Positions 32,481 through 40,554 of a stretch of DNA of 64,000 nt are shown here, one piece after another. The stretch lies in assembly GCF_017811815.1 (NCBI RefSeq), contig NZ_JADKZI010000009.1, forward strand, positions 21,311-85,310. Reading direction: 5' to 3'. A program made the position numbers and the translations under genes. Under the pieces are notes generated by a model. That model did no database searches. It was not told the DNA's origin and was given only the letters and a program-made list of their open reading frames with translations. This DNA comes from Flavonifractor sp. AGMB03687 (GTDB taxonomy: Bacteria; Bacillota; Clostridia; Oscillospirales; Oscillospiraceae). Position 1 is the first letter of the stretch; every line of letters begins with the position of its first letter.

Positions 32481-33103
32481 GCTGCCACCTCACTTTTCTC
32501 AGGAAGTCGAAAGGATAGAAACCAGTTATTTGCGCTCCCGGTGTTGATTTTGTAGGTGTAGGGATGCCCTGTCCCATTGTTGACCCGAAGTAAGTTCCAC
32601 GATTTCAAATTTTTCTCAAGTTCCAGGCGGCTATATCCCAACTCCAACCGTTTCAGTACATTGGGGAGATAGCTGGCAAGGATATTCCCATAGCCGTCAC
32701 GGATAAACACCTTGCCAGGTTCCTCATACTCCCACACATACTCACACAAGGCACGATATGCCTGCATGATAGAACACTGTCCATTTCTGTCCTCCTGTAC
32801 GGGAAGGTTGCGGTGTTGCTTCATCACTGCCTCATAAATTTCATTCACCATCTTTGGCGCTATTCCGTCCAGGTCAGCCAAATCATTTAGTGCCTTTGCC
32901 TCTGTCAGCTTCCGCTTGGCGTATTCCCGGACGGGGCTGATTTCCCCATCCGGGTACACCAGAGCCAGCTTTAGACGCCGCTCCATTGTTCCCACATCCC
33001 GGCTCCATGCCCCAACCACCACAGGACCGTCAGCAACCTTATAAACCTCCGCCATTGTACCAGCCGCCATGAACCGCTCCACAACTTCTGTCATGCGTGT
33101 CAT
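32477..33103 (-). CDS. Island protein of unknown function coupled to the methylase
   Basis: A 208-residue soluble protein that I do not recognise. It begins MTRMTEVVERFMAAGTM and has no signal peptide, membrane segment or cysteine motif. The C-terminal part (KRLELGYSRLELEKNLKSWNLLR) is helical with alternating charges and resembles primase- or winged-helix-type replication proteins only faintly. It starts after GGAGG, overlaps the methylase gene by four bases and follows the excisionase gene by 25 nt, so the three form one unit with the integrase. Confidence 0.75.
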   Translation of the reverse strand: MTRMTEVVERFMAAGTMAEVYKVADGPVVVGAWSRDVGTMERRLKLALVYPDGEISPVREYAKRKLTEAKALNDLADLDGIAPKMVNEIYEAVMKQHRNLPVQEDRNGQCSIMQAYRALCEYVWEYEEPGKVFIRDGYGNILASYLPNVLKRLELGYSRLELEKNLKSWNLLRVNNGTGHPYTYKINTGSANNWFLSFRLPEKSEVAA

Positions 33104-33128
33104 ATCTATAAACCTCCATCATCTTTTG

Positions 33129-33329
33129 TTAAGCCGCTTCTCCATTGAGCCAGGCCACAAACCGCTCCCGACTCACCCGGTACTGTTTTCCAATGCGGAA
33201 CGCAGGAAAATCCTTGCTATGAAGCAACTCATATGCCGTGTTCCTGGAAATCCCCAGTAACCCAGATATCTCTGCTGGTGTCAGCACCAAAGGCAATTCC
33301 TCCACTTTTCTGAACATTACCTTATCCAT
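33129..33329 (-). CDS. Excisionase-like helix-turn-helix protein
   Basis: A 66-residue protein with the compact DNA-binding pattern of HTH_17/excisionase proteins: LVLTPAEISGLLGISRNTAYELLHSKDFPAFRIGKQYRVSRERFVAWL. These bend DNA near the attachment sites and direct the integrase towards excision. AGGAGGG precedes ATG 33329. It is the first gene of the minus-strand run that ends with the integrase. Confidence 0.88.
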   Translation of the reverse strand: MDKVMFRKVEELPLVLTPAEISGLLGISRNTAYELLHSKDFPAFRIGKQYRVSRERFVAWLNGEAA

Positions 33330-33744
33330 AAAGCCCTCCTATGTGAAAAGGGATATTCTCCCATGTATTTTCAGTAAATATGTTCCACTACTCCTATTTT
33401 GTATATATCACCCCCTTAAATGTTCAGCAGTATAAGGAAAGATCAATGTAAAGAGATATACTGCTCCCTTAAAATCCCAATGTCCCTATTAGGGCATCAC
33501 TATTCTGTTCTCAAGGTGCGCGCCTTTCCTCTGGGGCTTGGTGCCCTGTCCTCTTTACATGCATATCATATCACAATGATATTTTCCTTAGAATTATACG
33601 CATTTTTACGATATACAATGTTATTGTTTTCATCATATATGTAATACTAATGGTTTTTTGATGTACATCCTCCCTTTTTATTCTCGTTACACCACACATA
33701 CAAAAAGAGCCACATACTTCACTATGAAGCACATGGCTCTAAAA
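33330..33744. other. 415-nt spacer with a 9-bp inverted repeat
   Basis: No gene is visible. AGCAGTATA at 33426-33434 is mirrored by TATACTGCT at 33457-33465 across 22 nt, about 100 nt before the excisionase gene, and may be an operator. The rest is AT-rich without clear structure apart from the terminator at 33701-33740. Confidence 0.5.
33701..33740 (-). terminator. Terminator of the 222-residue island protein gene
   Basis: Arms 33706-33720 and 33726-33740 form a 15-position stem with a few G-U or mismatched pairs; TTTTT follows on the minus strand. Confidence 0.78.
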
Positions 33745-34413
33745 TTATTTTTGCCGTTCTTTATCCCTTGCGTTCTTGTAAACTATCATACTTGAAATAA
33801 GTGCATTTTTTTCTTTTAACAGCTTCTGCAATTTTTGAAGCTGGCCAACCTGGCAGCCATCCAACAGTGAAAAAGACAGTTGATTGATTTCTGTCATTAT
33901 GTGACGCAATGTTTCCGGTGAGGTTTTTGATGGTGCCGGCTCCATGTTTTTAAGGTAAAAGCACAATCGGTAAAATTCTCTGTTTTCTATATTTGTTCTA
34001 CTGACTTTCTTAAGACACTCACATATCTTTTTTTGTACGACTTTCTCTTGTCCTTCCTTTCGCTCCTTGTCCCAGTCCTTCCAGTCCTGCTCTGTAATAT
34101 GAACCTCTCCGTTTTCTCCTTTATACGGACAGATAAAGCGTTCTTCTCCGGTAAATATCTCTTTCCTCAAACCTGTTATCTGTTGTAAGTCCGCTAATTC
34201 ATTTCTGCCATACCGCACAACACCCGTATTTATGATACGGGTATATCGTTCCCGACTTGTATTGAACGCATTATAAATGGTATCGCCGTCACCACGGCTC
34301 CGCCCATGTATTACCTGCCACATATACCGCATAATAAAGTAATTGACACGGCGGTTAAACTGCTTTTTCTGTTCGTTCAGTTCTGACACGGCTCCCACTG
34401 TTTCATTTGCCAC
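33745..34413 (-). CDS. Island protein of unknown function, charged and helical
   Basis: The 222-residue protein starts with GTG 34413 (MANETVGAVSELNEQKKQF) after AGGAGG. It is rich in Lys, Glu and Gln and has two cysteine-containing stretches (ERFICPYKG, KKICECLKKV) but no signal peptide or membrane segment. I cannot assign a family. It is a single-gene transcript with a near-consensus promoter and its own terminator, a layout often seen for element regulators or small immunity proteins; that is only suggestive. Confidence 0.75.
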   Translation of the reverse strand: MANETVGAVSELNEQKKQFNRRVNYFIMRYMWQVIHGRSRGDGDTIYNAFNTSRERYTRIINTGVVRYGRNELADLQQITGLRKEIFTGEERFICPYKGENGEVHITEQDWKDWDKERKEGQEKVVQKKICECLKKVSRTNIENREFYRLCFYLKNMEPAPSKTSPETLRHIMTEINQLSFSLLDGCQVGQLQKLQKLLKEKNALISSMIVYKNARDKERQK

Positions 34414-34455
34414 CCGTTCCGCCTCCTAACTGCCTCTTCCATGATTGATATGGCT

Positions 34456-34484
34456 ATTATAGCGAATATAGGGCACACAATCAA
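34456..34484 (-). promoter_or_regulatory. Promoter of the 222-residue island protein gene
   Basis: On the minus strand TTGATT (plus 34479-34484), 17-nt spacer, TATAAT (plus 34456-34461). Confidence 0.78.
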
Positions 34485-35007
34485 CAAGGAGAGCAACGGA
34501 CCATATAAACATCTAAAACAACTTGGCTGACAAAAGTATCACACGCAACGCTGCAATCTGTGTCATTTCAGGCACTTGGAACATTTGGAACATTTCCCGC
34601 CCACATTCTCAACTAGCCTATTTCATGTAGGGCTCTTATTTTTTCTAACTTCTCCCACTTAATCCTTCCATTTTAAAAATCCATCCATTTTACCTACTCT
34701 CACAAGGAAAAATTCTCTACTTCCTCTTTTTCGTCTTGACCTAGATATTTTTCTTACAAATACCTTCAAACAATAAGATTTATTCTTGTCTGTATCATCT
34801 CTTGTGTCATTTTTTATTGAAACATCCTAGATAAACCATCAACCCATCCTCGTATTTGATAGTGCGTGTATCTTTCTCAATCTCAACTAGCCCTCTGCCC
34901 GTTCTTGCTTTTCCAGCAACTCAAACAGCAAATTTATAAAATAGGTCAAATACATCATTACAACTAGCCTAACTCACGTATGGGAAAAAGTGCTTGAAAA
35001 AGTATAA
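34485..35007. other. AT-rich non-coding stretch with short direct repeats
   Basis: No gene is seen. CAACTAGCC occurs three times in the same orientation (34610-34618, 34884-34892, 34971-34979), the first two within a shared CTCAACTAGCC. A 17-mer with two TTGGAAC units at 34576-34592 recurs at 40380-40396. The stretch could be a replication or recombination site of the island. Confidence 0.45.
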
Positions 35008-35040
35008 AAAGTAGGGGAGCAGCATGATACGCTGCTCCCC
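35008..35040 (-). terminator. Terminator of the lipoprotein-secreted protein operon
   Basis: GGGGAGCAGC at 35014-35023 pairs with GCTGCTCCCC at 35031-35040; on the minus strand a T-rich TACTTTTTA follows. It lies 16 nt beyond the last gene of the operon. Confidence 0.82.
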
Positions 35041-35055
35041 TGGTCGGATGTGTTT

Positions 35056-35241
35056 TTAATCCTTTGGATTCACACCCCAACGCTTTGCCAGTGCCTTGGT
35101 GATCGGGCCAAGAGCCGCCACGTCCTTGGCGTACTGGCCATCCTGTCCCAAGAACAGAAGACCGATCTGTATGCCCTGAGGCGTGAATATGGCATACTGC
35201 TGCCCCCGCTGAACCACGTACAGGTTGTTTATCATGTTCAT
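35056..35241 (-). CDS. Small island protein, unknown
   Basis: A 61-residue product from ATG 35241 (MNMINNLYVVQRGQQYAIF) after TAGGAG. It has a compact beta-type N-terminus (YVVQRGQQYAIFTPQGIQIGLLFLG) and a short helical C-terminus, no signal peptide. It follows the secreted protein gene by 46 nt and shares its terminator. Function unknown. Confidence 0.6.
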   Translation of the reverse strand: MNMINNLYVVQRGQQYAIFTPQGIQIGLLFLGQDGQYAKDVAALGPITKALAKRWGVNPKD

Positions 35242-35287
35242 CTCACTCCTAACAAAAAAAATATACTCCATCTGCAAATGGAGTATA

Positions 35288-36829
35288 TCAAGCGGCTATA
35301 TCACTATTAACAACTGTCCTGCCTGCTATTGGCTCATCTTCCCACTTTGTACTCTCTGTTCCACCCTCTGTTACTGGGACATATTGGTCATAAGTGTATT
35401 TCCACTCAACCATTCTGTACTCTGGCATTTCATCTTGTACTTCTATCTTTGGAAGTGTTTGCTCTCTTACATGAGTGGATACGTGCTCAGTACCCTTAGT
35501 AAGAGTGAGTTCTCCATTTTCATCAATAGATGCATACAGTACTTCCTGGTCATATACCTTTACTATTCTATAATGTAGTTTATCTTTATTCTTCTCTACT
35601 GTTGTTGAAGTACATGGGTCCTTACTAGGATCAGGTGCTGGGTGTTCTTTGTAGTTTGGGTTATCTCCATGAGGGTTAGGATCAGTTATCGGATAATTAT
35701 GACTATCATAAGTATGAGTTTGGTCGTCACTACCTCTTAATTGGTAAAGATGAAGTGACCATCCAGGCTGCATAGCAGCAACAGTGTCATTGTCAACTGC
35801 TTTTCCGTTATCTACTGGTGGGTCTATAACCCAAGTTTGTTGAATATCTTCAGTTCCATTATGATAATAGTGTATTCTTATGCCTTTAGTTAAGACCATT
35901 GCTTTACGACCTACTTTACCGAATAGAGACCAGTCGTAACCACCATTCTTTCCACCACCATCTGACCCAGCAAAGTCAGTTCCCCACTCAATCAACTTTT
36001 TACATATGAACCCTATATCTGTTTGAGTTCCGTAAACTGAATATCTGCTGAATTGTGATTTACTTATTCTTAACTGGTTCCATATTATTGGCTCTACTGA
36101 TACTACTAACTTCCTAGAGCCCATAAGGTCCATTGGAGTTGTTTGATTATTTGCTAAAGCATTAAGCTCTGCACTTGAATAAGGTTGACCAACAAAAATG
36201 TCACTCTTAGGTTTCCAAAAGTATCCTACCCCATTAGCTCTAAGATTTAAAATGGCAAATAGAGCTGCATTTATATCTATCTTATCATCTGATATACCAT
36301 ACATTTTTTCTTTAACCTTAGTACCCTGCTTATACCAATATCCATTTTGCCTATCCAAATGATAGGGTATGTTCTTTAAATTTGAGGCTGTAATAGAAAC
36401 ATCTCCATTAGTTTTAAAACTTAATTGTCCAGAATTAATTCCAGAATATAAATCGCTTATAGTGATTGCGTAACATTTAGACTCCCAGTCAGATCTATAT
36501 ATACTAGCTTTTCTATAACCATCAGTCTTATTCTCTAATCCATAGTAGCTACAATTATATGGGTAAGAAAATAACAAATCTAAGTAATCTTTCCCATTGA
36601 ATGTAAATGCTGGCTTTCCTGCATAGTCTAATATAGCTATTCTAAATCCTTGGTATCTTGGTGCCCAAACTCCTCCTGAAGTAACAGAAGCATTATTTGC
36701 ACCAGATCCACCTGCTGATTGCCAAACGTCTACATAATCAACAGCGCTTGCAGTTGTACTTAATAATGACATTATTGTTACAATAGCTAATAAAAAAGCC
36801 AATAATCTAGACTTTAAGGCTGTCCTCAT
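35288..36829 (-). CDS. Large secreted island protein of unknown function
   Basis: The 513-residue precursor has a clear signal peptide (MRTALKSRLLAFLLAIVTIM...TTASAVDY, cleavage likely after ASA near residue 28). The mature part is rich in Tyr, Trp, Asn, Gly and Ser, with few cysteines, an Asp/Pro/His-rich linker (ITDPNPHGDNPNYKEHPAPD, about 375-395) and a C-terminal beta-rich part. No LPXTG, SLH or other anchor is visible. Codon use is strongly AT-biased compared with the chromosome and with the nearby methylase, pointing to recent transfer. ATG 36829 follows GGAGGTG. It is made after the SH3-type lipoprotein, 28 nt upstream, which may anchor or bind it. Confidence 0.8.
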   Translation of the reverse strand: MRTALKSRLLAFLLAIVTIMSLLSTTASAVDYVDVWQSAGGSGANNASVTSGGVWAPRYQGFRIAILDYAGKPAFTFNGKDYLDLLFSYPYNCSYYGLENKTDGYRKASIYRSDWESKCYAITISDLYSGINSGQLSFKTNGDVSITASNLKNIPYHLDRQNGYWYKQGTKVKEKMYGISDDKIDINAALFAILNLRANGVGYFWKPKSDIFVGQPYSSAELNALANNQTTPMDLMGSRKLVVSVEPIIWNQLRISKSQFSRYSVYGTQTDIGFICKKLIEWGTDFAGSDGGGKNGGYDWSLFGKVGRKAMVLTKGIRIHYYHNGTEDIQQTWVIDPPVDNGKAVDNDTVAAMQPGWSLHLYQLRGSDDQTHTYDSHNYPITDPNPHGDNPNYKEHPAPDPSKDPCTSTTVEKNKDKLHYRIVKVYDQEVLYASIDENGELTLTKGTEHVSTHVREQTLPKIEVQDEMPEYRMVEWKYTYDQYVPVTEGGTESTKWEDEPIAGRTVVNSDIAA

Positions 36830-36857
36830 ATTTATCACCTCCAACTTTCAGTATTTA

Positions 36858-37616
36858 TTACTCAATATTGATACCTGCGTTACCCTCAGACTCTAAGTTC
36901 TGAAAAGAATCAGGATTTCCCTGAGGATCAGCGTTTATAAGACCGCCTAAACCGCCACTAGCTGGTGGTTGACCTACCTGATCACTACCTCCGCTAGATA
37001 TGCTTCCGCCTGTTGAGGTGCTTGGCTTGCTGGTTTGACCACCAGAAGAACCTGAGGAACTACCACTATTACCACCTGTGCTGGGCTTGCTGCTGGGCTT
37101 ACTTGTCTGAGTGCTGCCAGAACTACTATTACCAGTACTCGGTTTACTTACACTGACTTGTGGCTTGGTAGCACTGAGATAGTCACTAGATACATACGCT
37201 ACCTTACCATTAAACTCTATCCGACTCCATCCTGCTGCAGCTCCAGTACCAATGCCTGTACGAGTAACAGATTGAGCCTTGGTTAAGCTACCTAACTTAT
37301 CGCTGTTGGTGCTATAACTGGAACGTACATTGACTGTGGTGGTTGCATACATGGTCTCGCTACAATCGGTGAAAAGCTGCTCCTGTTCCGTGGTATCATC
37401 CCGGGCAGGAGTGGAAACGCTCTCCGGGGTGGGGGTGGTTTCGGGTGCGGTTTGGGTGGTCTGCTCTGGGGTGGGGGTACTGCTCTCCATGGACTGGGAG
37501 ACTTCGGGGGTGCTGGTTTCCTGGCTCTTATCAGCGGCGTTTTCATTGGAACCACCACAGGCTGTCATGGATAAAATCAGTGCCAGGGACATACCATATA
37601 TGATCGCCTTTTTCAT
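36858..37616 (-). CDS. Lipoprotein with bacterial SH3 domain and Ser/Gly-rich tail
   Basis: A 252-residue lipoprotein: signal peptide with lipobox SMTAC (Cys22 region), a Thr/Pro/Glu-rich stalk (about 30-75), an SH3-type domain (TVNVRSSYSTNSDKLGSL, then GWSRIEFNGKVAYVSSDYL, about 90-150) and a Ser/Gly/Lys/Pro low-complexity tail to the end. Bacterial SH3 domains bind cell-wall peptides. I chose ATG 37616 after AGGAGG. The first third is GC-rich with chromosomal codon use while the remaining part changes near 37370 to the AT-rich style of the next gene, so the gene looks like a fusion of two sources. Confidence 0.82.
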   Translation of the reverse strand: MKKAIIYGMSLALILSMTACGGSNENAADKSQETSTPEVSQSMESSTPTPEQTTQTAPETTPTPESVSTPARDDTTEQEQLFTDCSETMYATTTVNVRSSYSTNSDKLGSLTKAQSVTRTGIGTGAAAGWSRIEFNGKVAYVSSDYLSATKPQVSVSKPSTGNSSSGSTQTSKPSSKPSTGGNSGSSSGSSGGQTSKPSTSTGGSISSGGSDQVGQPPASGGLGGLINADPQGNPDSFQNLESEGNAGINIE

Positions 37617-37632
37617 TACGGTTTCCTCCTGT

Positions 37633-37655
37633 GCCGTCACAGTGACGGCTTTTTT
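37633..37655. other. Hairpin just upstream of the lipoprotein gene
   Basis: GCCGTC at 37633-37638 pairs with GACGGC at 37644-37649 and T6 follows on the plus strand. On the minus strand it is a leader hairpin right before the ribosome site; on the plus strand it would end antisense transcription. Confidence 0.5.
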
Positions 37656-37813
37656 ATTGACTCTCAACAGCTTCCACCCAAGGGGGACAGAGCCAGCCTG
37701 TCTCCCCTTGAGCTTCTGCCGCCGAGACAAAAAGAGCGCACACAGGTACAAAGATACCCATGCACGCACGAAATGATCTTGCTATGTGCTTTACACAACT
37801 CGTATAACGCACC

Positions 37814-37842
37814 TTGCTAATTCAACAAGATTGCATTATACT
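37814..37842 (+). promoter_or_regulatory. Promoter of a candidate small RNA
   Basis: TTGCTA at 37814-37819 and TATACT at 37837-37842, spacer 17 nt, on the strand opposite to the neighbouring genes. Confidence 0.6.
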
Positions 37843-37848
37843 GTGGAT

Positions 37849-37940
37849 GTGGTACTGCTGACGCAGTTGTGCATGGTGGTCACGACACCTGTACAGGGGA
37901 TAGAGGGTTGCCGCCCTCTATCCCTGCCGCACTATTTTTT
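37849..37940 (+). ncRNA. Candidate small RNA of the island, three hairpins
   Basis: After the promoter come a short hairpin (37854-37867, loop TGAC), a 10-bp hairpin with a bulge (37868-37895) and an 11-bp perfect stem (37897-37907 with 37914-37924) followed, after 9 nt, by a run of seven T (about 37934-37940). No open reading frame fits. The layout is that of a ~90-nt regulatory RNA with its own promoter and terminator, lying divergent to the lipoprotein gene. Confidence 0.5.
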
Positions 37941-38801
37941 TGCCTCGTAACCTCATTCTAAACCATGTGGATATAAAATGCAAGTAGAGCAATCGATCTT
38001 AAAAGTAAATGTCCATTTTTATACTTCAAGTCGATCCATACATATATCCACCATGGATGAGGTGCTATTGTGTATATCTATTAAGCACTTTTTGAGGCAG
38101 GGAAATTTTTCATCCAAGCAGCTGTTGAGCGAAGATGTCCTGAGGAAGTATAGTATGTTTTGCGTTTCCCCAAATGTTGAGGTTCTTTCTTTATGCCTAT
38201 TTTCTTTGGAGAAACTGTCATTCCATCTGAAAAATCCATGCCTATTTCTGCTTCTATTATTGACGAGTAGGAAAAATTAGTTGTCTTACCGGACAAACCC
38301 AACATTTCTCACCAGCATTTTAAGACTTCACCGGTTTTATCTACGCTCTCCCTGCCATTTCTTAAGAGTCGTTCACCGTATTATACTTAGTTTCACCTCC
38401 CTAATAGTAAGTCTTTGCCTTTTGGCGAAACAGGTCGATTTCTTTCTGCCCCACTTACGGCGCTCCATCTTTACCTAATCAGTGTATCGTGTGCCGTTAA
38501 TTAAAGTCGTTGCTTGCTATGAAGCTAAAAATTAGCGTTCACTGTTCTACACGATACCTAATGTCTCGTTTATCTCGAATTTTTGGTAAATTTGGTAATC
38601 AAGTCGAAACCGCCCCACTGTCTCCCGCATTTATTCGACCATGTGGCCGTGACTGTATCACCTTTTTTTCACAAGTCAAAAGTGAAATTGCCCTTATTTG
38701 CCCTTATTCATCTCACCCCCAATATTATTAAAAAATGCTGGGAGCAGCAGAGTATCCCCATTTTTTGCACACTGCTTGGCCCTGCCGCTCCAAAGGACCC
38801 C
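37941..38801. other. Non-coding or decayed stretch of the island
   Basis: AT-rich sequence without a convincing gene. A minus-strand frame at 38081-38305 is described separately. A tandem 10-mer repeat (TTGCCCTTAT twice) lies at 38689-38708. I see no further structure. Confidence 0.5.
38081..38305 (-). CDS. Doubtful small protein or gene fragment
   Basis: A 74-residue frame from ATG 38305 (MLGLSGKTTNFSYSS...) with ordinary codon use and mixed composition, but a poor ribosome site and no recognised family. It may be a fragment of a decayed gene. Confidence 0.25.
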   Translation of the reverse strand: MLGLSGKTTNFSYSSIIEAEIGMDFSDGMTVSPKKIGIKKEPQHLGKRKTYYTSSGHLRSTAAWMKNFPASKSA

Positions 38802-38987
38802 TTACATCTTTTCCTCACCCTCTGGGGCTTGTTTCACCCCCTTTTCCTCCTCTGCATACCACATACCCCCCAGCACCCCAAAAGTCCTCTCCAGCACTCC
38901 CAGAACCCCCAGGATCGCCACCACTCCCAGGGTGGTCATGGCAATCAGTACACAACCCCCAATCACCAGCTCTGCAATATGGCACAT
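38802..38987 (-). CDS. Small membrane protein of the island
   Basis: A 61-residue protein starting at ATG 38987 (MCHIAELVIGG), with GGAGG 8 nt upstream. One long hydrophobic segment (about 8-42) and a charged C-terminus (EEEKGVKQAPEGEEKM). Such one-segment proteins occur on many mobile elements; no function can be assigned. It follows the 155-residue gene on the same strand by 63 nt. Confidence 0.6.
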   Translation of the reverse strand: MCHIAELVIGGCVLIAMTTLGVVAILGVLGVLERTFGVLGGMWYAEEEKGVKQAPEGEEKM

Positions 38988-39050
38988 CTGCTTCACCTCC
39001 CTTTTAAACTGAGCGGGCCACCCTGACCGGGTGACCCGCTTACTGTTTCC

Positions 39051-39518
39051 TTATTTTTTCACTGTCTTGCCCTGGGGCATTTCCTCCCACTCCCAGGCAC
39101 ACTTGATGGTGTCACCGTCCAGCACCACACCATTGATAGCTCCCAGGTCAAGCAGCGCCTTGATCTTGTCGGCGCAGAAGGTCTGACGGCCAAACCGGGA
39201 GGAAATTACCTTGTAGTTCTCACCGTCCCGGCGGTACACCGTGTACATCAGATTTGCCACCGCTGCCGGGTCGGTGCTGGTCAGAGTCCCCACGCCTGTC
39301 TTGACCATGATGGCCCGGAACCCCTTGGCCTCGTCCAGCTGCAAAGCCCCGTTGCCATCCAGCACCATACCCAGCACTTCACAGGACTTGACCGCCTCAC
39401 TCAACTGCTTGGCGGTCATACCCAGAACCTCACCGCCATTCACACCGGGATTAAAGACCTCATACCCAGTCACTCTCTGCCCCAGGTCAACCCGGTTAAT
39501 GATGAACTTCTTATCCAT
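39051..39518 (-). CDS. Island protein of unknown function
   Basis: A 155-residue soluble protein from ATG 39518 (MDKKFIINRVDLGQRVTGYEV) after AAGGAG. It contains two EVLGM stretches about 17 residues apart and a C-terminal half with VYRRDGENYKVISSRFGRQTF. No signal peptide. I do not recognise the family. It looks like a well-kept gene with GC-rich codon use, unlike the secreted protein gene of the same island. Confidence 0.72.
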   Translation of the reverse strand: MDKKFIINRVDLGQRVTGYEVFNPGVNGGEVLGMTAKQLSEAVKSCEVLGMVLDGNGALQLDEAKGFRAIMVKTGVGTLTSTDPAAVANLMYTVYRRDGENYKVISSRFGRQTFCADKIKALLDLGAINGVVLDGDTIKCAWEWEEMPQGKTVKK

Positions 39519-39654
39519 AGTACACACTCCTTAAATTAGTTATCGGTCAAGTTCTATCTCTCAACCACAACTAAACTATAACGCTGACACAGCCCTCTTG
39601 ACTGCTGACGAAATAGCCGGAATATGTACCTATGGATTGGTGAGATGGGAGGGG

Positions 39655-40245
39655 TTAACCCAGCTCGATGATTGCCCCGCCGTCTATGCCCTCTTTCTCC
39701 AGCTCCCTTACTTTCCGATACCAGGTAGACCGGGCAATCCCCAGTTTTTTGGCTCCCTTGGCGGCGCTGATCTTCCCGGCTTTCCACTCCCAATAAACCG
39801 ATTCAAAGGTACTTTCCGCTTTCTTAGGTCTGCCACTCATACGCCCTTCCTCTTTGGCTATGGCAATCCCCTCAGCCTGCCGCTCCAAGATTGTTTCTCT
39901 CTCAAACTGAGCCAAAGCGCCAAAGATGGTCAGCATGAGTTTCCCTGTTGCACCTTTTGTGTCAATATCCTCCTTTTGACTAACAAACCTTACCCCTTTT
40001 TTCTCCAATGCCGCTGTCAAATCCAGCAGATCACGGGTATTTCTCGCAAAGCGGGAAAAGCTCTCCACGACTACTACATCCCCCTCACGCACAAAGTCCA
40101 TCATCTTCTGTAACTCTGGGCGCTGGGTGTCCTTACCGCTTAACTTGTCCGTAAAGACGCGCTCAACCCCTAATTTCTCCATAAGTACATCCTGACGGGC
40201 GGTGTTCTGCTCCTTTGTTGAGATACGCACATATCCCACTTTCAT
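39655..40245 (-). CDS. Serine resolvase/invertase family recombinase
   Basis: The 196-residue protein has a full resolvase domain (MKVGYVRISTKEQN, nucleophile Ser9; VVESFSRFARNTRDL; GALAQFERETILERQAEGI) and a C-terminal helix-turn-helix (SAAKGAKKLGIARSTWYRKV). Length and order fit small resolvases and invertases. I chose ATG 40245, with GGAG about 10 nt upstream. It is the last gene before the right attachment site. It may resolve island dimers or invert a segment; no inverted res-like pair was found by eye. Confidence 0.92.
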   Translation of the reverse strand: MKVGYVRISTKEQNTARQDVLMEKLGVERVFTDKLSGKDTQRPELQKMMDFVREGDVVVVESFSRFARNTRDLLDLTAALEKKGVRFVSQKEDIDTKGATGKLMLTIFGALAQFERETILERQAEGIAIAKEEGRMSGRPKKAESTFESVYWEWKAGKISAAKGAKKLGIARSTWYRKVRELEKEGIDGGAIIELG

Positions 40246-40462
40246 ATTGTTGTCACTCCAATCAACTAGATTTGTAAATGAAACAAAACCCAAAAATTGT
40301 CCCATAAAGCACCGCTCCAAAAGCCATACCTTTCAGAGCGGACAACTTGATTGAGCAATCGAGCGTCCCAAAAACTTATTTGGAACTTTTGGAACACCCT
40401 TTTGAATCGTTGTTTCAAATACTCCCCCTTATCATTTTGGAGCAGCACCAAAGGCACAACAA
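40246..40462. other. Upstream region of the resolvase gene
   Basis: No gene is seen. The 17-mer TTGGAACTTTTGGAACA at 40380-40396 matches 34576-34592 at 16 of 17 bases. It is a candidate binding site of the resolvase or an island regulator. Confidence 0.45.
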
Positions 40463-40506
40463 AAAAGCTGGTACTGTTCGGGGTATCCCAAACAGTACCA
40501 GCTTTT
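40463..40506. terminator. Island-supplied terminator for the ATPase operon
   Basis: A perfect 16-nt stem (40463-40478 with 40491-40506) with A/T ends works on both strands. It lies 49 nt beyond the new atpD stop and replaces the native terminator left at 29916-29949. Confidence 0.88.
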
Positions 40507-40527
40507 CACATTTCGTCCCATCGTAAA

Positions 40528-40548
40528 AGCGGTAAAATTACGGTAAAA
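40528..40548. repeat. Putative integrase arm-type site, right copy
   Basis: Matches 30169-30189 at 19 of 21 positions in the same orientation, close to the new atpD stop. Confidence 0.6.
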
Positions 40549-40554
40549 CCGCCC

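Noticed and set aside
37330..37776. Plus-strand 148-codon frame upstream of the small RNA
   Set aside because: Mostly opposite the lipoprotein gene, with Val/Ser-rich shadow composition.
37978..38280. Plus-strand 100-codon frame
   Set aside because: Leu/Ser/Phe-rich translation of AT-rich DNA with no ribosome site.
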